Below, piece by piece: positions 46,706-55,453 of a stretch of DNA of 64,000 bases. Position numbers and translations under genes: made by a program. The DNA is from Buchananella sp. 14KM1171. Its GTDB lineage: Bacteria > Actinomycetota > Actinomycetes > Actinomycetales > Actinomycetaceae. The DNA is taken from the NCBI RefSeq assembly GCF_041380365.1, contig NZ_CP159981.1, positions 372,001-436,000 of the forward strand, in the 5' to 3' direction. Within the stretch, counting starts at the first letter, position 1, and each line of letters begins with the position of its first letter. The notes beneath the pieces were generated by a model. The model saw nothing but the letters and a program-made list of their open reading frames with translations, searched no databases and was not told the DNA's origin.

Positions 46706-46722
46706 AATAGACATCGTCTATT
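46706..46722. promoter_or_regulatory. 17-bp perfect palindrome upstream of cydA
   Basis: AATAGAC-ATC-GTCTATT is a perfect dyad in AT-rich DNA, about 200 bases before cydA. It looks like an operator for a dimeric regulator; it does not match the Rex or FNR consensus. Confidence 0.5.
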
Positions 46723-46749
46723 AACGAGAAATTGACGCCAGCATTTTCC

Positions 46750-46765
46750 CGGGACCATGGTCCCG
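46750..46765. promoter_or_regulatory. DosR/DevR-box-like palindrome upstream of cydA
   Basis: CGGGACCATGGTCCCG is a perfect 16-base dyad. Its GGGAC-N4-GTCCC core has the half-sites and spacing of the mycobacterial DosR box. It lies about 160 bases before cydA, whose operon includes a DevS-like kinase and whose convergent neighbour is a DevR-like regulator. Binding is inferred. Confidence 0.55.
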
Positions 46766-46926
46766 TCAAGACGGGCGAAGGGGGCAACTTTCGTAGCAAT
46801 TACCCCGAACTCGTCAGCATCGTGACCGTGCGTCAGTACATGCCGATATAGTCCCAACATTCAGGCTTTCCCCAGCTATGCGCGGGGAGCAGTTCCCAAA
46901 CGTTCGAAAGGCTAGAGGTGTCAAAT

Positions 46927-48423
46927 ATGGCTCTCGACGCACTCGACCTGGCGCGGTGGCAGTTCGGTGTAACAACCGTCTACCACTTCATCCTGGTCCC
47001 CCTCACGATCGGCCTGGCGCCGCTCGTCGCCATCATGCAGACCCTGTGGCTGCGCACCGGCAAGGAGCACTGGCTGAAGGCCACCAAGTTCTTCGGCAAG
47101 CTCTTCCTCATCAACTTCGCCCTCGGCGTGGCCACCGGTATCGTGCAGGAATTCCAGTTCGGTATGAACTGGTCCGAGTACGCCAAGCACGTCGGTGACA
47201 TCTTCGGCGCCCCGCTGGCCGTCGAGGCCCTGGCCGCCTTCTTCCTCGAGTCCACCTTCCTGGGCCTGTGGATCTTCGGCTGGGAGAAGCTGCCCAAGTG
47301 GCTGCACACCCTGACGATCTGGATGGTCGCCATCGGCGTGAACCTCTCCGCCTACTGGATCCTGGCCGCCAACTCCTGGATGCAGAACCCGGTCGGCGCC
47401 GTCTACAACCCCGCCACCGGCCGCGCCGAGCTGGACGGCGTAGGCGGCTTCTTCCAGATGTTCACCTCCGAAACCACGGTGCTGCGCTTCTTCCACACCG
47501 TCTCCACCTCCTTCCTGGTGGCGGGCACCTTCGTGGCCGCCCTGTCGGTCTGGTGGATCGTCCGCGAGGTGCGCGCCAAGCGTGAGGACGCCGCCAAGAA
47601 GATCTGGCGCCCCGTCGCCCTGTTCGGCGCCGTCGTCGTGCTGCTCTCCGCCGCTGCCGTCACCCTCTCCGGTGACCTGCAGGGCAAGCACATGTACAAG
47701 ATTCAGCCCATGAAGATGGCCGCCGCCGAGGCCGCCTGCTACGGCGAGGAGGGCACCGACTTCGCGGTGTTCGCCACCGGCCTGACCACCGGCAACTGCG
47801 AGGATGTCAAGGCGCACATCACCGTGCCCAACCTGACCTCCTTCCTGGCCACAAACAAGTTCACCGGTCCCGAGTCCTACCTGCCCGGTGTGAAGGACGT
47901 GGAGAAGAAGTACAAGGAAGACTTCGGCCCCATCCACGGCGACGACGTGAACTACGTGCCCAACCTGTTCGTCACCTTCTGGACCTTCCGCCTCATGATC
48001 GGCACCCTGGTCTTCTCCGGCCTGCTTGCCCTGGGCGTGTTCTGGTTCATGCGCAAGGGCCGCGTCACCGACAACAAGTGGCTCAGCCGCCTGGCCCTTA
48101 TCTCCATCCCGATGCCCTTCATCGGCGCCAGCTTCGGCTGGATCTTCACCGAGATGGGCCGCCAGCCCTGGATCGTGGCCCCGGGCTCCAACGACCCGCT
48201 TTCCGGCATCGCCATGCTGACCCGTGACGGTCTTTCCACCTCCGTCTCCATGGGCTCGGTTGCCGCCTCCCTGATCGTCTTCACGCTGCTCTACCTGGGC
48301 CTGGGCGTGGTGTGGGCCTACCTGCTGCGCCGCTACGCCCGCGAAGGCGTGACCGATCTGCTCCCGTCCACCCACGTCAAGGAAAAGGACGCCGAGGCCG
48401 GCGACCTCTCCTTCGGCTACTAA
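46927..48423 (+). CDS. cydA: Cytochrome bd oxidase subunit I
   Basis: CydA carries haem b558, b595 and d and oxidises quinol while reducing O2. The sequence shows the family start LDLARWQFGVTTVYHFILV, whose His is a haem ligand, FFHTVSTSFLVAGTF near 185 (His ligand of b558), the GRQPWIV block near 390 preceded by TEM (Met ligand), and nine or so transmembrane helices. The Q-loop is short, as in Bacillus and mycobacteria. The ATG at 46927 is used; a GTG three codons earlier is also possible. It is the first gene of cydABDC. Regulation by oxygen or redox is likely from the upstream dyads. Confidence 0.97.
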   Translation: MALDALDLARWQFGVTTVYHFILVPLTIGLAPLVAIMQTLWLRTGKEHWLKATKFFGKLFLINFALGVATGIVQEFQFGMNWSEYAKHVGDIFGAPLAVEALAAFFLESTFLGLWIFGWEKLPKWLHTLTIWMVAIGVNLSAYWILAANSWMQNPVGAVYNPATGRAELDGVGGFFQMFTSETTVLRFFHTVSTSFLVAGTFVAALSVWWIVREVRAKREDAAKKIWRPVALFGAVVVLLSAAAVTLSGDLQGKHMYKIQPMKMAAAEAACYGEEGTDFAVFATGLTTGNCEDVKAHITVPNLTSFLATNKFTGPESYLPGVKDVEKKYKEDFGPIHGDDVNYVPNLFVTFWTFRLMIGTLVFSGLLALGVFWFMRKGRVTDNKWLSRLALISIPMPFIGASFGWIFTEMGRQPWIVAPGSNDPLSGIAMLTRDGLSTSVSMGSVAASLIVFTLLYLGLGVVWAYLLRRYAREGVTDLLPSTHVKEKDAEAGDLSFGY

Positions 48424-48438
48424 GAAAGGATCGCTGCC

Positions 48439-49551
48439 ATGGATCTGACTACTCTCTGGTTCATCCTCATCGCGGTCCTGTGGACCGGATACCTCTTCCT
48501 GGAGGGCTTCGACTTCGGCGTCGGCATGCTGCTGCGCATCCTGCCGCGCAACGAGAAGGAGCGCCGCGCCACGCTGCGCACCATCGGCCCGGTGTGGGAC
48601 GGTAACGAGGTCTGGCTGCTCACCGCCGGTGGCGCCACCTTCGCGGCCTTCCCCGCCTGGTACGGCACCATGTTCAGCGGCATGTACCTGGCCCTGTTCA
48701 TCATCCTGCTGGCCCTGATCGTTCGCATCTCCGCCCTCGAGTGGCGCATGAAGATCGACTCCCCGCGCTGGCGCAACGCCTGGGACTGGACCCACAACAT
48801 CTCCGCCTTCATCCCCTCCATCCTGTGGGGCGTGGCCTTCGCCAACCTGGTGCAGGGCATGAAGATCGAGTTCCTGGACCGCGCCACCGGCCTGGCGATC
48901 CCGCCGGCCGAGGTCACCACCCGCTTCGCGGAGGGCACCCACCAGCTCACCGGTGGTTTCTTCTCCCTGGTCACCCCCTTCACCCTGCTGGGCGGCCTGG
49001 TGACCATGACCCTGTTCCTGTCCCACGGCGCCATCTTCCTGGCGCTCAAGACGGACGGTGAGCTGCGCGAGCGCGCCGGCAACTTTGCCTGGCCACTGGC
49101 CCTGGTCAGCACCGTCCTGGCGGCCGTGTGGGTGGTGTGGGCTCAGCTGGCCTACTCCGCCACCGCGCTGTCCTGGATCCCGCTGATCATCGCGGCCGTG
49201 GGCCTGCTGCTGGCGGTGTTCTTCGCCTACATGCGCCGCGAGGGCTGGGCGTTCGTGTTCAACGGTCTGGCCATCGCCGCCGCCGTGGCGTTCATCTTCC
49301 TGGCCATCGGTGGCGACGTCATGCGCTCCTCCATCGACCCGGCCTACTCGCTGACCATGCACCAGGCTTCCTCCAGCCCGGCCACCTTGCAGATCATGAC
49401 CGTGGTTGCCCTGGTCCTGGTCCCGGTGGTGCTGGCCTACCAGGCCTGGACCTACTGGGTCTTCCGCAAGCGCGTCAGCGCCGACACGATCGACCTGTCC
49501 GAGGGCGCTGGCCTGCACCCCACCAAGATCCGTTCCTTCCTGAAGGACTGA
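48439..49551 (+). CDS. cydB: Cytochrome bd oxidase subunit II
   Basis: A 370-residue membrane protein that pairs with CydA and has no haem-binding role of its own in most models. It starts LTTLWFILIAVLWTGYLFLE and continues GFDFGVGML, the classic CydB signature; GPVWDGNEVWLLTAGGATFA lies near 50, and about eight transmembrane helices follow. AGAAAGGA precedes the ATG, 15 bases after cydA. Confidence 0.97.
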   Translation: MDLTTLWFILIAVLWTGYLFLEGFDFGVGMLLRILPRNEKERRATLRTIGPVWDGNEVWLLTAGGATFAAFPAWYGTMFSGMYLALFIILLALIVRISALEWRMKIDSPRWRNAWDWTHNISAFIPSILWGVAFANLVQGMKIEFLDRATGLAIPPAEVTTRFAEGTHQLTGGFFSLVTPFTLLGGLVTMTLFLSHGAIFLALKTDGELRERAGNFAWPLALVSTVLAAVWVVWAQLAYSATALSWIPLIIAAVGLLLAVFFAYMRREGWAFVFNGLAIAAAVAFIFLAIGGDVMRSSIDPAYSLTMHQASSSPATLQIMTVVALVLVPVVLAYQAWTYWVFRKRVSADTIDLSEGAGLHPTKIRSFLKD

Positions 49552-49612
49552 TCCGGCCAGCACCTGAGCCCCTGGTCTTCCACGGACGACTAAGGGAAAG
49601 CCTGTAACAATG

Positions 49613-49647
49613 GTGACGGCGGTGCCCGCTACGGGCGCCGCCGTCAC
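49613..49647 (+). terminator. Hairpin between cydB and cydD
   Basis: GTGACGGCGG(T)GCCCG and its complement with one mismatch around CTA, followed by TGCTCTATTT. It could partly terminate transcription after cydAB, giving more oxidase than exporter. Confidence 0.6.
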
Positions 49648-49678
49648 TGCTCTATTTCCGGAAAGCACCAACTAGCTC

Positions 49679-51352
49679 GTGAAGCCCCTGGATCCTCGAC
49701 TTCTGCGCTACGCCCGCGCCGCCCGCTCGCACGTGACCACCTCGGCGCTGCTGGGCATCCTGCTCACGGCCCTGACGATCGTCCAGGCCATCGCCCTGGG
49801 AAAGGCGCTGGCCCACGTGATCCACGACGGCTGGACCCTGGCGGCGATCACCACCCCCCTGGCCGTTGCCGCCACCGCCCTGCTGGCGCGCGCCGGCGCC
49901 ACCTTCGCTAGGGAGCGCCTGGCGCACCGGGCCGCCACCGCCGCCGTGCGGGAGCTGCGCGCCCAGGGGTTGGCCGCCGCCGTGGCGCGCGGGCCGCGCT
50001 GGGCCGCCGCGAACGCCAGCCAGACCACCACGCTGCTCACCCGCGGCCTGGAGGACCTGCGCCCCTACTTCGTCTCATACCTGCCGCAGCTGGTGCTGGC
50101 GATGACGCTCACCCCCGCCACGATCGTGGTGATCTGGTTCCTGGACCCGACCTCCGCCTACATCGCGGTGGGCACCATCCCCCTCATCCCGCTTTTCATG
50201 ATCCTGGTGGGCCTGCTCACCCGGGACTTCGCTGCCTCCCGACTGAAGGTGATGAACCAGCTGGGTGCGGAGCTGTTGGACCTGCTGGCCGGTCTGCCCA
50301 CGCTGCGGGCCTTTGGGCGCCAGGACTCCCCGCGCCGCCGCGTGCGCGAGCTGGGCGAGCGCTACACCACCTCCACGATGCAGACCCTGCGCGTGGCCTT
50401 CCTGTCCGGTTCGATCCTGGAGTTCCTGGCCACCCTGTCGGTGGCCCTGATCGCCGTCAGCATCGGCATGCGCATGGTGTACGGCTACCTGAGCCTGGAG
50501 GCCGGCCTGATTGTGCTGCTGCTGGCCCCCGAGGTGTACGCCCCCCTGCGTGCGGTGGGCGCCCAGTTCCACGCCTCCTCCGATGGCGTGGCCGCCGCCG
50601 ATGCGGCCTGTTCGCTGATTGAGTCCGCCCCCGCTGTGGCGCCGGTGGACGACGCTGCCGCCGTGCGCCCCTCCCGCCAGGCGCTGACCGGTGCGCGCCT
50701 CACCTTCAGTGGGGTGGGCGTGCCCTCCCACTCCGGGCTGGCCCCCGCCGGGGCTGCGGGCGTTATCGAGCCGGGGCGGGTCACCGCCCTGGTGGGCCCC
50801 TCCGGCGCGGGCAAGACCACGCTGGCGCTGTGCCTGGCGCGCCTGCTGGACCCGGCCGAGGGAACGATCACGCTGGAGCAGGCCGGGGACGGGCAGGCCA
50901 TTGACCTGGCGAGCGTGCCGCCCGAGGCGTGGCACGAGCACGTGGAGTGGGTGGCCCAGCGCCCGCTGCTGCTGCCCGGCACGCTGCGCGAGGTGACGCT
51001 GGCCGGGCGGCAGGCCACCGACGAGGAGCTGGAGGCCGCCGCCGGTCTCTCCGGGCTGGACCAGATCGTGGCCCAGCACGGCTGGGACGCCCCGCTGGGG
51101 CACGGCGGGGTGGGCCTGTCCGTGGGCCAGCGCCAGCGCGTGGCCCTCACCCGGGCGCTGCTGAGCGATAAGCCCCTGGTGATCATGGACGAGCCCTCCG
51201 CGCACCTGGACTACCGCACCGAGGAGCGTGTGCTGGGCGTGCTGGACGAGCTGCGCAGGCAAGGGCGCACCGTGGTGGTAATCGCCCACCGGCCGCGCCT
51301 GGTGGCCGCAGCGGACCACATCATTAACGTCTACGCGGAGGTGGCGGCGTGA
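49679..51352 (+). CDS. cydD: Heterodimeric thiol exporter, subunit CydD
   Basis: CydDC is an ABC exporter of glutathione/cysteine (low-molecular-weight thiols) needed to assemble cytochrome bd. This 557-residue half-transporter has a six-helix membrane domain (residues ~1-310), Walker A GPSGAGKTT near 380, the signature LSVGQRQRVALTRALL near 480, Walker B PLVIMDEPSAHLDY near 499 and H-loop VIAHRPRLVAAAD. GTG start. A VDDAAAVRPSR linker between the membrane and ATPase domains sits over a copy of the dispersed motif. The stop overlaps cydC by four bases. Confidence 0.92.
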   Translation: MKPLDPRLLRYARAARSHVTTSALLGILLTALTIVQAIALGKALAHVIHDGWTLAAITTPLAVAATALLARAGATFARERLAHRAATAAVRELRAQGLAAAVARGPRWAAANASQTTTLLTRGLEDLRPYFVSYLPQLVLAMTLTPATIVVIWFLDPTSAYIAVGTIPLIPLFMILVGLLTRDFAASRLKVMNQLGAELLDLLAGLPTLRAFGRQDSPRRRVRELGERYTTSTMQTLRVAFLSGSILEFLATLSVALIAVSIGMRMVYGYLSLEAGLIVLLLAPEVYAPLRAVGAQFHASSDGVAAADAACSLIESAPAVAPVDDAAAVRPSRQALTGARLTFSGVGVPSHSGLAPAGAAGVIEPGRVTALVGPSGAGKTTLALCLARLLDPAEGTITLEQAGDGQAIDLASVPPEAWHEHVEWVAQRPLLLPGTLREVTLAGRQATDEELEAAAGLSGLDQIVAQHGWDAPLGHGGVGLSVGQRQRVALTRALLSDKPLVIMDEPSAHLDYRTEERVLGVLDELRRQGRTVVVIAHRPRLVAAADHIINVYAEVAA

Positions 51353-53322
51353 GCCAGCAAAACGTGCACAACGGCGCCGCTCGCTCCCTCGCTGGGGCTT
51401 CCCCGGCCGAACCGACTCCCGCCACCACGTCCGGCTCCGCCCCGGCACCTACCGGCCTGCGCGGCGAGCTCGCCGCGATCAAGCGGGTCTGGCCCCTGCT
51501 AGAGGTATCGCGTGGCCGCCTGGCCCGCGCGATCCTGCTGGGCGCGGGCGCGCTGGGCGCCGCCGTGGGCCTGGCTGCTGTTTCCGCCTACCTGATCGCC
51601 CGGGCCTCCCAGATGCCCTACGTGCTGGAGCTCACCGCCGCTGCGGTCGCGGTGCGCTTCTTTGGCATCGCCCGCCCGCTGCTGCGCTACCTGGAGCGCC
51701 TGGCCTCCCACTCCGTGGCCCTGCGCGGCATGGCCAGCCTGCGTTCCCAGGTCTACGAGCGCCTGGCCTCCACCCGCACCGACCACGTCTCCTCGCTGCG
51801 GCGCGGCGACGTGCTGGCCCGCATGGGTGCCGACGTCGACTCCGTGGGCGACCTGGTGGTGCGCTCCCTGCTGCCCGCCATCGTGGCGGCGGTGGTCACC
51901 GTCATCACCACCACCGTGGTGGCCGCCTTCAGCCCCCTGGCCGGTGCCTGGGTGGCTGGCTGCCTGCTGCTGTCCGGGGTGGTGGGGCCGCTGCTGGCGA
52001 TGAGGTCCGCCCGCCGCGCAGAGCTCTCCCGCCAGGGACACGCCCGCACCCTGTCCGCACTCATGCAGGACGCCCTGCTGGGTTCCACCGACGCCGTGGT
52101 CTCCGGGCAGATGCCCGCACTTAACGCCAAGCGCGCCGAGCTGGAGGAAAAGCTGGTCAACGACGCCGAGGCTGCGGCCCGCCCCGCCGCCGGCGCCGCC
52201 GCGTTGGACCAGGCCGCACTCGCCCTCTGCGTGATCGGCACCGTGCTGATCGGCGCCCCACAGGTGAGCGCGGGCGTGCTGGACCCGGTGCACCTGGCCA
52301 TCGTGGTGCTCACCCCGCTGGCGGCCTTCGAGGCAGTGGCACTGCTGCCCACCGCCGCCGTGCAGTGGGTGCGCTCGGCCGGCGCCGCCGGCCGCGTGCT
52401 GGACCTGCTGGGCCCGGCCGCCGACGCCACGGCTCACGCCCATCCCGAGGCTCCGGCCGACTCCGGTGACCACACCTCCGCCGGGAGCGAGACCGGCGCC
52501 CCGCTGCTGAGCGCGCGCGAGCTGGCCGCCGCCTGGCCGGGAGGCAGGACCGTGGTAGAGGGCATTGACCTGGAGCTTCGCGCCGGCCAGGCCGTGGCCA
52601 TCGCCGGGCCCTCCGGCATCGGCAAGACCACCCTGCTGCTCACGCTGGCCGGGCTGCTGGAACCGGCCGGCGGCAACGTCGTACTAGCAGGCAAGGACGC
52701 CTACCAACTCACCCGCACGGCGGCCGGGCAAGTGGCCACCTTCACCGCAGAGGACGCGCACATCTTCGCCACCACCCTCTACGAAAACCTCCGGGTGGCC
52801 CGCGCAGACCTCACCCGGCAGGAGGCCACCGAGCTACTGGAACAGGTGGGGCTGGGTGACTGGCTGGCCGCCCTGCCCGACGGGCTAGACACCCACCTGG
52901 GCGCAGACGCCGCCGCCATCTCCGGCGGAGAGCGCCGACGCGTGCTCCTAGCCCGTGCGCTGGCCTCCCCCGCCCCGGTGCTGCTCGTGGACGAGCCCGC
53001 AGAGCACCTAGACCCGCAGGCCGCAGCCCGCCTGGTCACCGACCTGCTGCGGCTCAAGCACTCCCAAAAGCGCGCCGTCGTGCTCTCCACCCACCACCTC
53101 AGCGCCCTGGCGGGGGCCGACCAGGTCATCCTGCTCGGCACCGACCCCGCCGCGATGCAGGGAGCGGCCGGGCGGAACGTCGTCCACCCCACGGGAGCTG
53201 AAACCGGTCCCGCCCGCGTCACCGCGCGCGGCAGCCACGCCAACCTCATCGCCGCCGTCGACTCCTACCGGGCAGCGGTAGAGGCCGAGGCCGCGCAACT
53301 GCGCGCCGAGCAGGAAAGTTAG
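51349..53322 (+). CDS. cydC: Heterodimeric thiol exporter, subunit CydC
   Basis: The partner ABC half-transporter, 657 residues. The membrane domain spans ~45-340. The ATPase domain has Walker A GPSGIGKTT near 424, the signature ISGGERRRVLLARALA near 525, Walker B PVLLVDEPAEHLDPQ near 544 and VVLSTHHLSALAGAD as H-loop. The GTG start overlaps cydD, so translation is coupled. The C-terminal extension contains GAAGRNVVHPTG, encoded by an exact copy of the dispersed 12-base motif. The histidine kinase follows after four bases. Confidence 0.92.
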   Translation: MSQQNVHNGAARSLAGASPAEPTPATTSGSAPAPTGLRGELAAIKRVWPLLEVSRGRLARAILLGAGALGAAVGLAAVSAYLIARASQMPYVLELTAAAVAVRFFGIARPLLRYLERLASHSVALRGMASLRSQVYERLASTRTDHVSSLRRGDVLARMGADVDSVGDLVVRSLLPAIVAAVVTVITTTVVAAFSPLAGAWVAGCLLLSGVVGPLLAMRSARRAELSRQGHARTLSALMQDALLGSTDAVVSGQMPALNAKRAELEEKLVNDAEAAARPAAGAAALDQAALALCVIGTVLIGAPQVSAGVLDPVHLAIVVLTPLAAFEAVALLPTAAVQWVRSAGAAGRVLDLLGPAADATAHAHPEAPADSGDHTSAGSETGAPLLSARELAAAWPGGRTVVEGIDLELRAGQAVAIAGPSGIGKTTLLLTLAGLLEPAGGNVVLAGKDAYQLTRTAAGQVATFTAEDAHIFATTLYENLRVARADLTRQEATELLEQVGLGDWLAALPDGLDTHLGADAAAISGGERRRVLLARALASPAPVLLVDEPAEHLDPQAAARLVTDLLRLKHSQKRAVVLSTHHLSALAGADQVILLGTDPAAMQGAAGRNVVHPTGAETGPARVTARGSHANLIAAVDSYRAAVEAEAAQLRAEQES

Positions 53323-53326
53323 GAAC

Positions 53327-54991
53327 ATGCCCGCACCCAGCAACTGCAAGAACATGCTCCACGCCGCCCTGGCGCTCGTCGGCAACCTGGACGCAGACCA
53401 CGTACTGTCCACCTACCTCTCCTCCGCCTGCGAGCTCACCGAAGCCGGCTTCGCCGTCCTGGCCGTGCTGGACAACCACGGCGAGGCAATCCAGGTACTC
53501 CACCACGGCCTGTCCCCCGAACGCGCCGCCCAGATCGACGCCGCAGACCTCAGCGTCTCCCCCGAGCAGGAACTGCCCGAGTTCTACGCCATCCGCAACG
53601 ACGAAACGAGCGCGCAGAGCGTCGGACTGCCCGCCTGGTCCAGGCCGATTCGCAACCAGATGGTCGTGATCCTGCGCGTGCACGACAAGGTGATCGCCCG
53701 CCTGTTCCTGTGCAACAAGGAGGCAGACTTCGACGAGCAGGACGGCGTGCTCATGCGAGACCTCTCCAGCGCCACAGCGGTCGCGCTGGAGAACGCCCGC
53801 CAGTACGCCGCCTCCCTGAACCGCCACCGTTGGATCGAGGCCTCCCACACCATCTCCACCACTCTGCTGCAGGGCAGCGAGGAGGAGGAGGCCCTGGAGC
53901 TGATCGCCCACAAGGTGCGCGAGGCCGCGAAGGCCGACACCGCCTTGATCGTGCTGCCCGGCATCGGGGAGAACTGGGTGTGCGAGATCGCCGCCGGGCA
54001 CGGCACCGAGGAACTGATCGGCATCGTGTTCCCGCCCAACGGCCGGGCGGTGACCGCACTGCGGGCCGGCGCCGGCATGGTGGTCGATTCACTGGCGCGC
54101 GCCCGCACCCTGCGCGTGCCCCAGCTGGGCAAGTTCGGCCCAGCCCTGTACGCGCCGCTGATGGCGCGCGGCAAGGGCACCGGCGTGCTGATCCTGTTGC
54201 GCGACCGGGGCCGCGAGGAGTTCGCCCGCGAGGACCTGGAGATGGCCGAGTCCTTCGCCGCGCAGGCCGCCCTCGCCCTCGAGATCGCCGCCTCCCGCCA
54301 CAACGAGGACCGCGCGACCCTGCTGGACGAGCGCGCCCGCATCGGCCGCGACCTGCACGATCTGGCCATTCAGCAGCTCTTTGCCTCTGGTATGCAGCTG
54401 GAGGTGGCCAAGTCCCGCGTGGCCGCCGGCGAGCGCGACGACGCCGCCCTGGTGAAGATTTTGGACGACGTTCTGTCCAGCGTCGACGATTCCGTGCGCC
54501 AGATTCGCGCCATCGTGCGCTCCCTGAAGGAGCCCGACGAGAATCTTGACCTGGCCGAGCGGCTGCGCCGCGAGGCCTCCCTAGCGCGCACCGCTCTGGG
54601 CTTCGCGCCCTCGCTGGTGGTCTGCCTGGACGGCGTTTCGCTGGCCGAGGCCGTGGACCCGGGGCTAGCGGCCACGCAGCTTTCCGGCCGCGTGGACCAG
54701 GATCTGGCCGACGACGTGGTGGCCGTGGTGCGCGAGGGCATGAGCAACGCCGCGCGCCACGCCCACTGTTCCTCCCTGCAGGTGCGCGTGGACGTGGCGG
54801 GCCAGGCGCCGCGCGGGCGCGTCATGGTCTCCGTGATCGACGACGGCGTGGGCGTGCCCCAGGAGCGCACACGCAACTCCGGCCTGGAGAACCTGGCGGC
54901 GCGCGCCCGGCGGCACCGGGGCAGCTTCACCCTGGGGCGCACCGAGACCGGCACCGGCACGCACCTGGCGTGGAGCGCGCCCCTCACCTAG
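53327..54991 (+). CDS. GAF-domain sensor histidine kinase, DevS/DosS-like
   Basis: A 554-residue soluble kinase with two GAF-type sensor domains (about 15-160 and 180-330), a HisKA_3 dimerisation region with the phospho-accepting His in ARIGRDLHDLAIQQLFASGM near 345, and an HATPase domain (VREGMSNAARHAHCSSLQV, VIDDGVGVP, GLENLAARARRHRG). The order GAF-GAF-HisKA_3-HATPase is that of mycobacterial DevS/DosS/DosT, whose first GAF binds haem and senses O2/NO/CO. Haem binding here is not shown by the sequence. It is probably the last gene of the cyd operon and faces a convergent NarL/DevR-type regulator, its likely partner. Confidence 0.9.
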   Translation: MPAPSNCKNMLHAALALVGNLDADHVLSTYLSSACELTEAGFAVLAVLDNHGEAIQVLHHGLSPERAAQIDAADLSVSPEQELPEFYAIRNDETSAQSVGLPAWSRPIRNQMVVILRVHDKVIARLFLCNKEADFDEQDGVLMRDLSSATAVALENARQYAASLNRHRWIEASHTISTTLLQGSEEEEALELIAHKVREAAKADTALIVLPGIGENWVCEIAAGHGTEELIGIVFPPNGRAVTALRAGAGMVVDSLARARTLRVPQLGKFGPALYAPLMARGKGTGVLILLRDRGREEFAREDLEMAESFAAQAALALEIAASRHNEDRATLLDERARIGRDLHDLAIQQLFASGMQLEVAKSRVAAGERDDAALVKILDDVLSSVDDSVRQIRAIVRSLKEPDENLDLAERLRREASLARTALGFAPSLVVCLDGVSLAEAVDPGLAATQLSGRVDQDLADDVVAVVREGMSNAARHAHCSSLQVRVDVAGQAPRGRVMVSVIDDGVGVPQERTRNSGLENLAARARRHRGSFTLGRTETGTGTHLAWSAPLT

Positions 54992-55045
54992 CTCGACGCA
55001 GAGGGGCAGGCTGGTTCGAGGCAGTGGAGCCGGCGCCGTAGTGCG

Positions 55046-55221
55046 GTGCGCAAACGGTTGCAGGCTTAGTAAACCTTTTGCGCTTTTGGTGCACCGATTG
55101 AGGTTTTGGTGCACCGATTGCGTGGTTACCCGACCGGGTAAGCCCACGAGAGGTTCACTAAGCCCACGACTGGTGCAGCAACCCTACGAGAGGTGCACTA
55201 TCCCCTCGATCGTTTGCGCAC
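55046..55221. repeat. 20-bp lattice element E3, exactly dyad-symmetric
   Basis: Outer ends GTGCGCAAACG (55046) and CGTTTGCGCAC (55211) are perfect inverted repeats. Inside, GGTGCACC-like cores start at 55068, 55088, 55108, 55152, 55172 and 55192, each series 20 bases apart. The centre is the palindrome TTACCCG-AC-CGGGTAA (55126-55141). Everything is symmetric about 55133.5. The 17-base TTTTGGTGCACCGATTG is repeated exactly at 55084 and 55104. Confidence 0.85.
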
Positions 55222-55378
55222 AAGTCACCCCTGCCGTGGCTCGCACCCGTTCCTCCAGCTCCCAGTCGCGCTCAGGGCGGAGGTCCTGCTTATCGAAGTA
55301 GACAAGGTCCACGTCGCTGGAGAAATCAAGGCAAGGAGAAGCCACACCAGCGAGCCGGGGCGTTAGGTGGTCCCAAAG
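55184..55378 (-). pseudogene. Fragment of a nucleotidyltransferase-family gene (NTP_transf_6/DUF925-like)
   Basis: About 50 recognisable residues on the minus strand: LLWDHLTPRLAG, then SSDVDLVYFDKQDLRPERDW and ELEERVRA. They match the WDH...DVDVVYFD core of the NTP_transf_6 (DUF925) family. The 5' side runs into the hairpin at 55383-55415 and the 3' side into element E3 at 55221, so both ends are gone. No start or complete domain remains. Confidence 0.55.
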
Positions 55379-55382
55379 AAGT

Positions 55383-55415
55383 GGTGTCCCTCCTGCTACC
55401 TGCAGGAGGGACACC
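55383..55415 (-). terminator. Terminator of the response regulator gene
   Basis: GGTGTCCCTCCTGC and its exact complement around a 5-base loop, about 40 bases past the regulator stop on the minus strand. Confidence 0.8.
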
Positions 55416-55453
55416 CCCATTGCCTTCGCGCGGTCCAGTCTTGCCGGACCCGC

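Larger units (their letters stand above)
46397..46926. other. Divergent regulatory region of rne and cydA
   Basis: About 530 bases without a gene. It is GC-rich near rne and AT-richer from 46670 to 46860. It contains the two palindromes listed separately and, near 46573, a variant copy of the dispersed motif. Confidence 0.6.

Noticed and set aside
46921-49671. A 916-codon open frame on the minus strand opposite cydA-cydB
   Set aside because: It mirrors GC-rich codon bias of the true genes, is His/Gly/Gln-rich with no family likeness, and cydAB are certain on the plus strand.
55383-55420. N-terminus of the nucleotidyltransferase fragment (MGVSLLQVAGG)
   Set aside because: These codons fall in a perfect terminator hairpin of the response regulator gene and do not resemble the family.
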